From Talpa occidentalis (lineage: Eukaryota; Chordata; Mammalia; Eulipotyphla; Talpidae), in NCBI RefSeq assembly GCF_014898055.3, contig NW_023601212.1, positions 56,780,329 to 56,844,328 of the forward strand: a stretch of 64,000 nucleotides of DNA, written 5' to 3'. The notes under the pieces are model-generated. The model ran no database searches and was not told the DNA's origin. It saw only the letters and a list, made by a program, of their open reading frames with translations. The position numbers and the translations under genes are program-made. Positions 1-10,029 of this stretch are shown here, one piece after another (the stretch's first letter is position 1; each line of letters starts with the position of its first letter).

Positions 1-160
1 ATTACTCTGAGGCAGGGGAAGGGCTATTGTACAATCTTTACATAAGGGGATTTGTTCAGGCTTTAGTGGCTCCTGGGGAAAAATGTACAAGGGGCTAGAT
101 GATGTGGAGGAGAGTGTCACAGCTTCTGATGAGTTCCCTTCCAGAGGCAGGGCAGTCAGA
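1..160. other. Unique left-edge sequence
   Basis: I see no gene, repeat or RNA here. It is the flank into which the first L1 inserted. Confidence 0.4.
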
Positions 161-175
161 TTCACAGTGATTCTT
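161..175 (+). repeat. Target-site duplication, left copy, of inverted L1 #1
   Basis: TTCACAGTGATTCTT lies immediately before the poly-T run. It recurs as TTCACAGTTATTCTT at 1833-1847, with one mismatch in 15. The pair frames the whole L1 #1 insertion and shows that both of its oppositely oriented halves arrived in one event. Confidence 0.88.
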
Positions 176-247
176 TTTTTTTTTTTATAAATTTTATTTT
201 TATATTCCCCATACAATTGCAACCCCCTTATTTTGACCCCAATCCAT

Positions 248-270
248 CCCCTCCCCGCCCCCCACCCCCC
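248..270 (-). other. G-quadruplex-type tract in L1 #1 3' UTR
   Basis: On the minus strand there are four G runs (6, 6, 4 and 4) separated by single bases T, C and A. This fits the strict G4 rule. G-rich tracts of this kind are a known feature of mammalian L1 3' UTRs. The truncated L1 at 28162 keeps the same block at 28254-28275. Confidence 0.8.
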
Positions 271-359
271 ATAGAGTGTCTCTGGTTCATAGTTTTTTGT
301 TGATTTTTATTTTCACTTTCTTATAGTTATTCATTTTCCTGGTCCCTTATTAAAGCTTT

Positions 360-905
360 CTAGATTCCTGCTATGAGTGAGACCATCCAGTATTTTTCTT
401 TTTCTTTCTGGCTTATTTCGCTGAGCATGATCCCTTCCAACTCCATCCATGTTGCTGCAAATTGCATGTGTTTATCTTTTTTGAATGCTGAGTAATATTC
501 CATGGTATATATGTACCACATCTTCTTGATCCAGTCATCTATTTTTGGGCATTTGGGTTGTTCCCAAAGCTTAGCTATTGTAAACAGTGCTGCTATAAAC
601 ATAGGGGTGCAGGTGCTCTTTGGAATGCATGTTTCTGTGTCCTTTGGGTAAATACCTAGGAGTGGAATTGCTGGATCATATGGAAGCTCTATGTTTAGTA
701 GGTCCAGAAATCTCCACACAGCTCTCCATAGTGGTTGGACCAGTTTGCACTCCCACCAACAGTGCAGGAGAGTTCCTTTTTCTCCATATCCTCGCCAACA
801 TTTGTTGTTGCTAGTTTTTTTAGTATGTGCCATTCTCACTGGTGTAAGATGGTATCTCATTGTAGTTTTGATTTGCATTTCCTGATTACAAATGATGTTG
901 AACAT
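360..905 (-). pseudogene. LINE-1 ORF2p C-terminal fragment (cysteine-rich domain)
   Basis: This is an open 181-residue reading frame encoding the ORF2p C-terminus. It carries the cysteine-rich motif with C-W-R-G-Y in place of the first C-x3-C pair and the later H-C-W-W-E-C, followed by the conserved tail with [13 protein letters not shown] and M-E-Y-Y-S-A-F. It ends in I-A-G-I and a stop at 360-362, exactly where the right-end L1 also stops. In L1 biology this domain contributes to RNA binding and retrotransposition. Here it is an orphan fragment: the RT domain is split by the inversion near 1390 and there is no endonuclease. One second-position Cys is Tyr, unlike the copy at 63556-63610. Confidence 0.9.
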
Positions 906-1832
906 TTTTGCATATGCCTGTTGGCCATTTGCATTTCCTCTTCAGAGAAGTTTCTTTTTAGCTCTTCTGCCCATTTTTTGACAGGATTATTTTCTTTGTT
1001 TTTGTTGAGTCTCATCAGTTCTTTGTAGATTTTTGTGATCAGTCCTCTATTGTAAGTGTTGTGTGCAAAAATGTTCTCCCAGTCCGTGGGATTTCTCTTC
1101 GTTTTTGTTATTGTCTCTTTTGCTGTGCAGAAGCTCTTTAATTTGATGTAGTCCCAGCTGTTTATCTTTGCCTTCACTATCACTGCTTTGGGTGATGTGT
1201 CTGTAAAGATGTCTTTGATGTGCATATCATGTAGTGTTTCGCCTATATTTCCTTCTATGTATTTTATGGTTTCAGGTCTTATGTCTCATTCTTTAATCCA
1301 TTTTGAGTTGATTTTTGTGTATGGTGTGAGGTAGTGGTCAAGCATCATTCTTTTGCATGTAGTGACCCAGTTTTCCCAGCACCATTTATATAAAACACTG
1401 TTAAAAGAAATAGAAGAAGACACAAAGAAATGGAAAGACATCCCCTGCTCATGGATTGGAAGAATAAACATTATTAAAATGGCCATCCTTCCAAAAGCAA
1501 TATACAGATTCAATGCTATTCCAATCAAAATTTCAATGTCATTCTTCAAAGAAATAGAACAATTATTGATGAAATTCATATGGAATCACCAAAAACCCGA
1601 AATAGCCAAAGCTCTCCTGAAAAAAAAAAAGAAGGGAATGGAGGCATCACACTCCCAGACTTCAAACTATACTACAAAGCCATAATTATCAAAACTGCAT
1701 GGTATTGGAACACGAAAAGACACACAGACCAATGGAATCGAACAGAAAATCCAGAAATAAACCTACAGATTTATGGTCAAATAATCTTTGACAAAGGAAC
1801 AAAGAATATGCATTGGAGCAAAGAAAGTTTTG

Positions 1833-1847
1833 TTCACAGTTATTCTT
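1833..1847 (+). repeat. Target-site duplication, right copy, of inverted L1 #1
   Basis: TTCACAGTTATTCTT is the partner of 161-175 and marks the end of the inverted half of the element. Confidence 0.88.
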
Positions 1848-2054
1848 GAAGATGAACTGAATTTTCTGATTTCCATTTGGTAGATTATGACTTATTTCCC
1901 CTTCCTAGCCCCACATTAAAGTTCAAAAGATCAGTGGGTCAATACTTGATTTCCCTGTAGCATTCATGTTCTACAGGACCTAGGGTCAGCTGTTCCTGCC
2001 TATATGAGGAAGGACATTAATGATTACTACATCCATGTAAATCATATTAGATTA
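1848..2054. other. Unique intergenic sequence
   Basis: No gene, RNA or repeat is recognised here. Confidence 0.35.
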
Positions 2055-2480
2055 AACTCTGCTGCAGCAACAAGCAACCACAAGATCTCAGTGACTAACA
2101 ACAAACAAATGTTTATTTGCTATTCCTTCTAAATCCCCTGTGGTTCTCAGCAGCTATCCAGGAGGCTGTCTCCATTCACCCAAACACAGATCCACCCTTC
2201 TACCTATCAATCCACCCATCTACTCATGCATCCATTTATTCAGTCTTTTGGCTGTGTCATCTCAACACATGGTTCCAGACTTTCCACCAAAGGGAAAGAT
2301 GAAAGCTGGACAATCTCACTGAGTCTTTTTGCTGACTCTGTCTGGAATGCTGGTCATATGATTTTTTAACTTCAAAGTGGCTGAATTTTGTAATCTTCCT
2401 TGTACCAGAGAGGAAGAGATAAAGAGATAACTGCTCCTTGGCAAACATGTGTTTTCTTACCAGCATGTTCCTCCCAGGTG
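2055..2480. repeat. Old dispersed repeat, family not named
   Basis: The opening (GCTGCAGCAACAAGCAACC, then 'AAAATCTCAGTGACT'-like text and A-rich 'AACAACAAACAAA') has the look of a widespread old mammalian repeat that I remember only by its text. I cannot assign a family. It could be an old LTR or DNA transposon relic. There are no coding features. Confidence 0.35.
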
Positions 2481-2950
2481 TTGTAATTTTAAAAATAATG
2501 TTATGGGATGTCTATATTATTATCCCTGATGTTCAGAGTAGGATACTAGGATTCAGAAAAGTGAAGGGTTTGCCTTTTGGGCCACTGGGTCAGTGTTCAA
2601 GGCAGGTCTGCTTGACTCTGATATATATGGTGTGTGTTTAATTTTTATCTCAGATACAAGACGTGTGTTTATTATATACATCACTGATCAAAACCGAAGT
2701 TGTTTTTTTATTTTTGCTGGTTTTATTTGCTTATTTATTCCCATTTATGTATTACTCAGACCCAGCCCTCTCCCCTCCCCACTCTCTTAGGTAGTTATTT
2801 AATTCTTTTTTTTTGTGTGTGTACACTATTTTCTGTTTCACTGTATTCTTGTAAAAGGTGTGGTCACTTAAATGGCCCAGTTTCTTTCAACCTTGACTGC
2901 CATTTCTCAAACTGCATTAATATCTCTGGCAAGGTTTTGTAAAAATAGTG
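2481..2950. other. AT-rich unique sequence
   Basis: T-rich text with no recognisable gene or repeat. Confidence 0.35.
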
Positions 2951-3253
2951 AAGAAGAGAGGGAAATATTGGGCCTCCCTGATGGCTCAAAGGGTTAAGCA
3001 CAGCACTGTGAAGCTATCCACAGCCTCTGCAACACAAGTTCAATCCCCAGCCAAGGAGGTGACCCACATGGCACAGCAGACCTCTCCTGTCTCAACCGCT
3101 GCTCCCCTCAGCAGTGTGTTTCAGTCAGTCCACCTGTTCTGTCCCCCACTCTGTCTCTGGTGAGTCCTCTCACCCCTTGCATCTCTGGTCTGTACCCCAG
3201 CTCTTGTATGCATAAATAAATAAATCTTTAAAAAAAGAAGAGAGGGAAATATT
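2951..3253 (+). mobile_element. tRNA-derived T+ SINE, copy A, with perfect TSD
   Basis: The SINE body is 2970-3234. It starts GGGCCTCCCTGATGGCTCA and carries an A-box-like TGGCTCAAAGGG and a degenerate B box (GTTCAATCCCC). A pyrimidine-rich body and a tail of AATAAATAAATCTTT plus A-run follow. The 19-bp direct repeat starting AAGAAGAGAGGG at 2951-2969 is repeated exactly at 3235-3253, showing L1-mediated insertion. AATAAA together with TCTTT defines the T+ class of SINE transcripts, which can be polyadenylated although made by RNA polymerase III. Confidence 0.92.
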
Positions 3254-4072
3254 TATTAGGTAGATATAATCACATTTCAGGCAGAAGTCCCCCATTTTCC
3301 CAACAGTTATCTCTGCTGTGTGTGTGTATGTGTGTTTTAATAATGTACCCAATTGCCCCACCCTCTGAATTACCTCTGCTAGTCATAGTTAACCTTAGAT
3401 AGGGCAAGACACAGACGTTTCAGTGTCTCAGTTTTACTATCCATGAAATGAAACCAAAGACAGCTTCCCTGGACCACTAGGAGATGTCTTGATGTTGAAT
3501 TGTATGAAAAGGTCTCTCAAAAAGAGATCTACAATTTCCTTGGAGGCTAGAGCTTTGCAGATATAAACCTTATCATCCTTATTTTCTTTCTGACAGGTTT
3601 GTAGCCTGTGGGACTCACTTGGTACCTGTCACTTATCGTCCTCTTGATCCTTTCCTACAGAACTGTATCTGTCATTGCATCTCAGAATCAAAAGAGTGTG
3701 TAAAATCAGGCTCATGGGGGATGGTGTTGACAACTCATTGTTTTCTCCAGGACACCATAGGTGCTGGGCTGTCTTCTGTAGCAGCAGGAGGCATTTAGAG
3801 AGGCTGAAAACCTTTCTACTTGTGGTCACTAAGTCTACAATGTTTAGCACCAATATGTTCTGTTATATTAGGAGATTAGAACACTTACCTTGGCAGAGAG
3901 GACCATATCTGATAGTCTATCCCTCCTAGCGATTGGCTTCCTTGTCCATACTTTCTAACACAGCTCCTCTGTCACTCTCAGGAAGCTTATTTTTTCCTTC
4001 GTGCTTTTTACCACCTGCCATCTTGTGTTTTCATTATTTATTGTCTGTCTCGCCACCCCTCCCCACCCAACA
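3254..4072. other. Unique sequence with a possible MIR relic
   Basis: About 3370-3460 resembles the MIR core on the plus strand (CAGTGTCTCAGTTTTACTAT next to 'CCATGAAATG'). It is weak. Nothing else is recognised. Confidence 0.35.
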
Positions 4073-4195
4073 GCAGACAGCTAGAATATAAGTTTCATGA
4101 CAGCAGGGATTCTTTTTTATTTTCTGTTCATTTCTTGGTGTTCAGACAGTACCAGGAACATTATAGGACACATATATTGAATGAACACTAGAGGC
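4073..4195 (+). repeat. LINE-2 3'-end relic
   Basis: The order of short motifs matches an old L2 3' end: 'ATAAGTTTCATGACAGCAGGGATT', then 'GTTCA', then 'ATATTGAATGAAC'. It is heavily diverged and fits an ancient, pre-placental insertion. Confidence 0.55.
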
Positions 4196-6384
4196 TCTTG
4201 AAAACTGCCTCTTAGTTGTCTCATGGAGGTGTGTGTCTGAGTAATGCATGCAGTGAGAAGAGATTATATTGAAAAGTATGCCTTATCTTGAAGTAATATT
4301 ATAGTTAGGGAGACAAGGCTAAGTTGAATGAGATGAAACTCCATGCGCTCCACGGCTCTCCCGAGGGATTCTAATTGTATTCATTGTACTGTGCCACGTA
4401 AACTTTCCTTGTGCAGTATTTTTCTTTATTCTCTTTCTTAAATTGAGACTCTTCGCTCTAGCAGTTAACAGCTGTGGTATTTCACCTCAGAGTTGTGGTA
4501 TTTCACCTCAGAGTTGTCCTGTGCCCAGTAGTGTGACAAAATGATCCTGGTGTTAGTGTATAGATATCCATTTGGTGCATTTGTCTTCTGGAAGCATTCT
4601 TCTCAGCCTGCCCCAGTTATTCTTTAACCTCCTGTAAGTCATTTTAATCTGAGATGCTCTGCAGATGAAAGTTATGCTGCACATGCCATATAAATTAATA
4701 TTATGATGCTAAGACTTTTCCATTTGTCTAGGGATTTGCAGTGATTTACTTTTTATGGGTAAAGTTTTATTCAACTCTTAACAGTGGAACATAAAACTGT
4801 TACAGTTGTAATGAAACCTATAAAAGCACAGAGGGTAGGTTGTCTCAGCTCAGATGTCCCAGAGGGAGATTCTGAGACCTCTGAGAACAACTTGAGAAAA
4901 GCTTTGGTTTGTCATTCTCAAAGGTCCTCTCAGTATATTTTCTGTAATCCCAGACCAGGGCCCAGAACCAGTATTGTTTATAACTTTAGTTCACAAACTC
5001 TAATCAACATCAAAATGTGAAACTCCCAGTGTTTATGGAGGACCTAAAAGCATCCTCAGAGAAAGATGAACTTACTTCTCACCCCTTTGCAAAATATGGA
5101 ATAGATTGGGTGCATCAATCATGGCTGCAGTAGAAATGGGTGGCATGATTCAATTAGAGTAGTTCTAGGCGCTTTTGATTATAGGAACTATTTTCAAAGA
5201 TATGTGTGGAGGAAAACCATAAATGATAAGGCAGTACCTTGGAGCTAGCAACCATGGGGCTCTAGTACTACCCCTGGGTGTGATGGAGTGGGGAAGGAAG
5301 TTGTTCCTGGAATCCTAGAAAATAGGGCTTCTGGAAAGCATCATTTGACTGATAGCTTAGATTTCTGGAAACACAGATAGCAACCTTTCAGGAGAGGAAC
5401 TGAAATAATTTCTTCTTCCTGCTGTTTTTCTGTCATTGCTTCCTATTGGCCAAACTCAACTGGAAGCCAGAGGACAAGGGGACCCATGGGTGTAGTCTAC
5501 ATAGATTTGATTTGGGGAGAGGATGCAGAGCCCAGTGGAGAATAATGAAGATTGGATTTGCATGCAGGCTTCAAGGGAAGAAGGGCTCCTTTAATGGGGA
5601 GAAGACAGCTGGAGGAAAAGTTGATCTCAGCCATGGTAGCTGTGAAGTTGACACTCTTCAGGTTATAAAGTTAAGGCAATGCTCAGATCCAGTGGAATTT
5701 CTTTGTAAGCAAAAACTAGTTTTGTAACTTTTGTTTTGTGCCTGGTTTTCTGAATGTGTCAGAGAAGAACGAAAGGAAACGTGCAAGAGAAACAAGAACC
5801 CTAGGAAAATTGGACTCCAAACTAAGGGTAAGCCTTTTTGGATATTATAGTCATGGTTGGTGCCATCAATTACACTGACATCTAAATATTTAATATTTTT
5901 ATTTCCCCTTTAGACTTTAGGATTCCAAACCTTTATCTTGTAATTTAGGGCTAAGGGGAGATGTGTTTTGGAATCACGCAGTCTTTATAATGTTCCTGGT
6001 TGAAACATCGTTAGCTTGTGTTATTCTTCATCTCATGAAAAAACTGTGGTAATCTTTGTAGGCTCTCAGGAAGGATTTATAGGGATGAGAATAAGCAAAA
6101 GTGGTAGGGTTGGTAATTCTCAGGGTCTCTAAACTTGATGAAGAAAGTAGTCCAGAGACCAAGCAAGTGCATGAACCACAAACCAAAGCAAGAATTTTCA
6201 ACTTCTGATTGTGATATTTAGTTGATAGTGGGCTGGTATGCTTAACTGCCCTCCCTCGTGTCTTCCCTTTTCTTTATTAAGAATGTTGTATGACACAGGT
6301 ACTTATAGATTCTTTCTTATTTATAAAATCTACCAATGAATGTTAGTTAATCGTATCCTTCAGTTCATGGTATATTGTCATTGG
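4196..6384. other. Unique intergenic sequence
   Basis: No gene is recognised. It contains one 21-bp tandem duplication (4473-4514). Short open frames such as 5446-5727 have no family features. About 5400-5520 ('TCATTGCTTCCTATTGG', then 'TGGAAGCCAGAGG') may be an old unclassified repeat. Confidence 0.35.
4473..4514 (+). repeat. 21-bp tandem duplication
   Basis: A 21-base unit beginning TGTGGTATTTCACC occurs twice back to back without a mismatch, so the duplication is probably recent. Confidence 0.85.
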
Positions 6385-6396
6385 TCCATGCAAAGC

Positions 6397-6668
6397 TTTT
6401 TTTTTTTTTAAAGATTTATTTATTTATACCAGAACTGGGGTATAGGCCAGATGCCCTGGAGGGTGAGAGGATTCACCAGAGACAGAGCAGGGAACAGAAC
6501 AGGCAGACTGATGAAATACACTGCTGAGGGGAGCAGCAGGTATGACAGGAGAGGTCTGCTGCACCATGTGGAACCCTCGCCGGCAAGCTGGGATCGAACC
6601 CACGCTGCAGAGACTGCGGACAGCTTCACAGCGCGGCGCTCAACAGCCTGCACCACCAGGGGAGGCCC
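6397..6668 (-). mobile_element. tRNA-derived T+ SINE, copy B (young-looking)
   Basis: The SINE is on the minus strand. The tail is poly-T 6397-6409 with AAAGATTTATTTATTTATA (TCTTT and AATAAA in sense), and the 5' end is at 6668. It has a perfect pol III B box (GGTTCGATCCC in sense at about 6590-6600) and several CpGs, so it is little decayed. The flanks 'CCATGCAAAGCT' (left) and 'CCATAAAGCT' (right) look like a target duplication differing by a 2-bp gap. Confidence 0.9.
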
Positions 6669-6699
6669 CATAAAGCTGGTTTTTATTCATTTTCTTCTC

Positions 6700-7320
6700 T
6701 GTAGCCATTCCAGTGTCTAAAGTGCATTATTTTATTTGTATGTTTTATCTTTAAATGTAAATTGTTTTGGAATCATATGTTCTAATTTTACATAAGTTAT
6801 GTTATCTACATATTAGCACTCTTTTCAGACCCATCCAAGTTACTCTATGTACATATACACTATTGCTTCTAACTTATTCCATGAATTTCATTTATCTAGG
6901 AAAAGAATATCAACTCCTTTATGGATGTCATAGTGCATTTTGCCTACCCACTCTTCTCTTGGTCAGCACTCAGATGATCTCCAACTATTTTCCACCTCGT
7001 CATACTTTAGTACATATATGTACATAGTGCTGTAGGGTCCTATAATCCCACACCTTCGCTAGGTCCTTATAATCTTATATCCTCACCAACACTAACACTA
7101 AAACTAACACTAACACTAACACTAACACTAACACTAACACTAACACTAACACTAACACTAACTAGCTTTCTAGTTCTTGCCATTAATTGGGATAAAGTGA
7201 CTTTATCTGTTGCTTTAATTTATGGACTTTTGTTCGTTTTTAATTTTGAACGTGCCTTCATGCATTTGGTAGCTATTTAGGTTTCCTTTTCTCAAAACTG
7301 TATGTTCATGCACATGAAAA
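6700..7320 (-). mobile_element. Probable ancient LINE-1 fragment with telomere-like array inside
   Basis: T-rich text such as 'TTTCATTTATCTAGGAAAAG' and 'TATGGATGTCATAGTGCATT' reads like a badly decayed L1 3' region on the minus strand. The assignment is tentative. It hosts the hexamer array at 7085-7163. Confidence 0.35.
7085..7163 (+). repeat. (ACTAAC)n hexamer array, telomere-like variant
   Basis: About 12 nearly perfect copies of ACTAAC. On the other strand this reads TTAGTG, one base away from the vertebrate telomere unit TTAGGG. One early unit reads ACTAAA. It is a simple tandem repeat or a short interstitial telomere-like tract. Confidence 0.93.
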
Positions 7321-7329
7321 AAACATCAC

Positions 7330-8140
7330 ATCATTCAGGAAATTCCAATCAAAACACATGAGATACTGTCTCACACTTGTGAAGAGTGGCTCATATCAAA
7401 AAGACCAGAAACAGAAAGTGTTGGTGAGGGTATGGAGAAAAAGAAACTCTCCTACACTGTTTGATGGGAAAAAGAAACTCCTACACTACTGTTCCAACCC
7501 TTTTGGAAAATGAAATAGGGGTTTCTCAAAACACAAAAAATAGATCTGCCATATGACAATAATTCCATTCCTAGGAATCTATCCAAAGAATGAGAAAACA
7601 CTAATGCAAATGCAAAGAGTGCAAAAACACTAATATATGCACTTCTGTGTTCATTGCAGCAATATTTACAATAGCTAAGTCATGGAAACAACCATAATGC
7701 CCGACAACAGTAGATAAGGTGATGTCACACACACACACACACACACACACGCAGAGGCAATGGAATACTATTCTGCTATTAAAATATGAAATCTTGCCAT
7801 TCGAGCCAACTGGATGGAACTGGAGGGGATTGTGCTAAGAGAAACAATTCAGAAGGAGAAAGACAGATACTGAATGATTTCGCTCATGTGGAATATAAAG
7901 AAACAAAACAAAGGACCACACAAAACTAAACTGAAACAAACCCTAGAAATCTGACTGCAGATTGGAGACTAAAAGAAGGAGCAGAATGGGGGAGCAGTAA
8001 GTGGGGAGAGGGGGCTCAATGGACTATGGTGGAGGGTTTATTGATACTTTGGTGGTAGGCATTGAAGAGGGGTGAATCTTATATACCTAATCATGTACAA
8101 TGTTGTCAACCAATATTTCTCAATAAAAAAAGCAATTTTT
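7330..8140 (+). mobile_element. Older LINE-1 3' fragment, plus strand
   Basis: The order of L1 ORF2 C-terminal text is recognisable ('GAAATTCCAATCAAAACACA', 'CCTACACTGTTTGATGGG', 'TTCCATTCCTAGGAATCTA', 'CAATGGAATACTATTCTGC'). A 3' UTR and an A-rich end near 8126-8140 follow. Many indels and stops show it is older than the copies at the window ends. An (AC)n run at 7727-7750 sits where the conserved copies have none. Confidence 0.85.
7727..7750 (+). repeat. (AC)n microsatellite
   Basis: Twelve AC units inside the older L1. Confidence 0.95.
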
Positions 8141-8658
8141 TAAAAGTCCTTCACACCTAGGCAACACAGGTATTCTCCAATATTTTTTTCTGCTTAACTT
8201 AAAAAAACTACATTTATATCTATAATCCACCCACTTTCTAGTTTTGTATGCACTATTAATAGAGACCTCATTTTATTTTTCTCATGTAATGAGTTAGTTT
8301 CCCCAATCTTAGTCACTAAGTGACCGTTCTTTCCATTTGGATTCGTGGCATCATCTCATACATACCTGGCTGCCTCTCTGAACTGCCTTTTACCTCAATT
8401 GATAAATAGATGTTCCGTTGCCCTTATTTTGTTCTTGTATCAGTATTACCTTGTTTTCATTACTATGATTTTATTACTATTTTAATATATAGTAAACCTT
8501 TTTTCATGGTTCATGTATGAGTCTTTTCCATATCAGATTTCAAATGAATTTGTTATGAACCTCATCTCAAATTTCCAACTGGTATTTCAAATAATGCTGC
8601 ATTGAATTTATAGATTTTTTTGAAGGGTGAGGAACTGATATCCCAATGATATTAAGAG

Positions 8659-8939
8659 CCTATTTGTCGGGGCCCAGACCTGGGGCCCAGACCTGAACAT
8701 CTGGGTTCTTGCCTGAAGCAGGTATTGAATGTTAGCTCCAGTGAAGGTTTCAAGTTTCCTATTGTGACAACTGAACCCTTCCCCCTGCTTGCTCCTTGTG
8801 GCTTATTTCCATTGGTGGTCTCTCCTTGTTCGAGATAACGAGAGACCTCCTCCTCTGAACCCTATATAACATTGTACACATTCCTGAATAAACGAGACTG
8901 GCGATGATCCTGGCTGCCCGGCTGGCCCGGACACCTATT
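8659..8939 (+). mobile_element. Solo LTR with 6-bp target duplication
   Basis: The LTR is 8665-8933 (269 bp). It begins TGTCGGGGCC and ends GGCCCGGACA, imperfect 10-bp inverted ends (9 of 10). CCTATT flanks it on both sides (8659-8664 and 8934-8939). A TATA box (CTATATAA, 8862-8869) and AATAAA (8887-8892) are in the expected order. The short LTR and 6-bp duplication fit a class II (betaretrovirus-like) endogenous retrovirus, though the family is inferred. No gag, pol or second LTR adjoins it, so it is the recombined solo form. Nothing can be expressed from it as protein. Confidence 0.9.
8665..8701 (+). repeat. 13-bp direct repeat at the LTR 5' end
   Basis: GGGGCCCAGACCT occurs twice in tandem just inside the LTR start. 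This may be a U3 duplication of a protein-binding site. Confidence 0.75.
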
Positions 8940-9420
8940 GATTTTTATAAATTGATCTTGTAGCATCCAAACTTGGTTCTTTTTCATCTTTCTGTAAATG
9001 ACAGTTTTCTTTCTTTCTTGGTAAGCATTGTTTTTTTAATTCTTGTCTTTCCTTTTAGTATTGGTTAGGACCTGTGGTACTATGTTAAAAAGTAGTAGTG
9101 CTGATGATGACTTTCTTTTCTTGCTACCAATTTTATAGGGAAATTCCCATCAAGCATGCTACAGGTTTTGGTAAATTATCTCTAAGAAGCTAAGGAAGTT
9201 GAATAGATTAACAATTTTGATAAGATTTTTTAAAATGTCATCATAAAATTGGGTATTGGACTTTATCAAATCATTTCTGCATCAATTAAAGGAATTGTAT
9301 TTTTCTCTTTGTGTCAGTAATTGTGAATTATACTTAGAGATTTCTTTGATATTTGAAACTGTTGTTTCAATTCCGTAATAACCTAATCATAATAATTTTG
9401 TTTTTATTATGCACAATAAA

Positions 9421-9713
9421 AAATTAAAGTACAAAGACTAGAGTAACTGTCTCCTACATATCCACAACCTCATTTCAATAATTATCAACTCATCATCTAT
9501 CTCATCAATTGCCCTTTCTTCACATCCTTCAAATTTTGATCATTGGAAGCAAAGTCAACACATTTTATTACTTCATGAAAAAAAAAATGCTTCAGGATGT
9601 GTCACTCAAAGACAGATTTTTAAAACTACAAAATTACTACATCAATATGATGCACTTATGTTCAATTAGCTAAAATCTTATTTTTTTTTTTATCATGTAC
9701 ACTTCAGACAATT
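9421..9713. other. AT-rich sequence, nothing recognised
   Basis: There is no gene or clear repeat. The text could be further decayed L1. Confidence 0.3.
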
Positions 9714-10024
9714 TAATTCTATTTGGTTTTATTTATTTTTTAAGATTTTTTTTGTTTATTTATTTACTCATGTATACAAGAACTACCTCTGGTGTAGGCC
9801 AGAGGTGCAGGGGATGAGAGGATTCACCAGAGACAGAGTAGGGAGCAGAACAGGCAGATCTACTGAAATTCACAGCTGAGGGAGCAGCAGGCAAGACAGG
9901 AGAGGTCTGCTGCAGCGTACATGGGTTTGCTCCCTGGCTGGGGATCGAAATCATGCCCTAGAGTTGATAGTGCTGAGACTTAACCCTTAGGCTACCAGGG
10001 AGGCCCTACTTTTATTTGGTTTTA
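9714..10024 (-). mobile_element. tRNA-derived T+ SINE, copy C, with TSD
   Basis: The body is 9732-10006 on the minus strand, ending in CCAGGGAGGCCC at its 5' end. Flanks 9714-9731 and 10007-10024 match at 16 of 18 bases and end in TATTTGGTTTTA. The B-box region is mutated (GATCGAAATC), so it is older than copy B. Confidence 0.9.
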
Positions 10025-10029
10025 AAGCA

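Larger units (their letters stand above)
176..1832 (-). mobile_element. Recent LINE-1, 5'-truncated and 5'-inverted (L1 #1)
   Basis: The 3' half (176 to about 1389) is on the minus strand. It starts with the poly-A tail, seen as poly-T at 176-186, then a 3' UTR of about 180 bp, then the ORF2 C-terminus. At about 1389-1392 the orientation flips and about 1390-1830 is ORF2 sequence on the plus strand. By comparison with the long L1 at the right end, the inverted block matches about 62524-62957 and the direct block starts at about 62967, so only some 10 bp is lost at the inversion. A 15-bp target duplication flanks the whole. This is the classic product of twin priming during target-primed reverse transcription. 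The uninterrupted 181-residue ORF2 tail suggests a young insertion. It is not autonomous, having no ORF1, endonuclease or complete RT. Confidence 0.93.
8150..9420 (-). mobile_element. Ancient LINE-1 relic split by an LTR
   Basis: The text on both sides of the LTR (for example 'GCATTGAATTTATAGATTTT' before it and 'TAGTATTGGTTAGGACCTGT' after it) is typical of the minus strand of old L1 ORF2. The two sides join across the LTR target duplication. No frame is open. Confidence 0.6.

Noticed and set aside
176..1832. Two independent L1 insertions in opposite orientation
   Set aside because: The halves cover adjacent parts of one element and share one outer target duplication, so one twin-priming event explains both.
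7085..7163. CRISPR-like array
   Set aside because: The units are contiguous 6-mers without spacers, in a mammalian repeat context.
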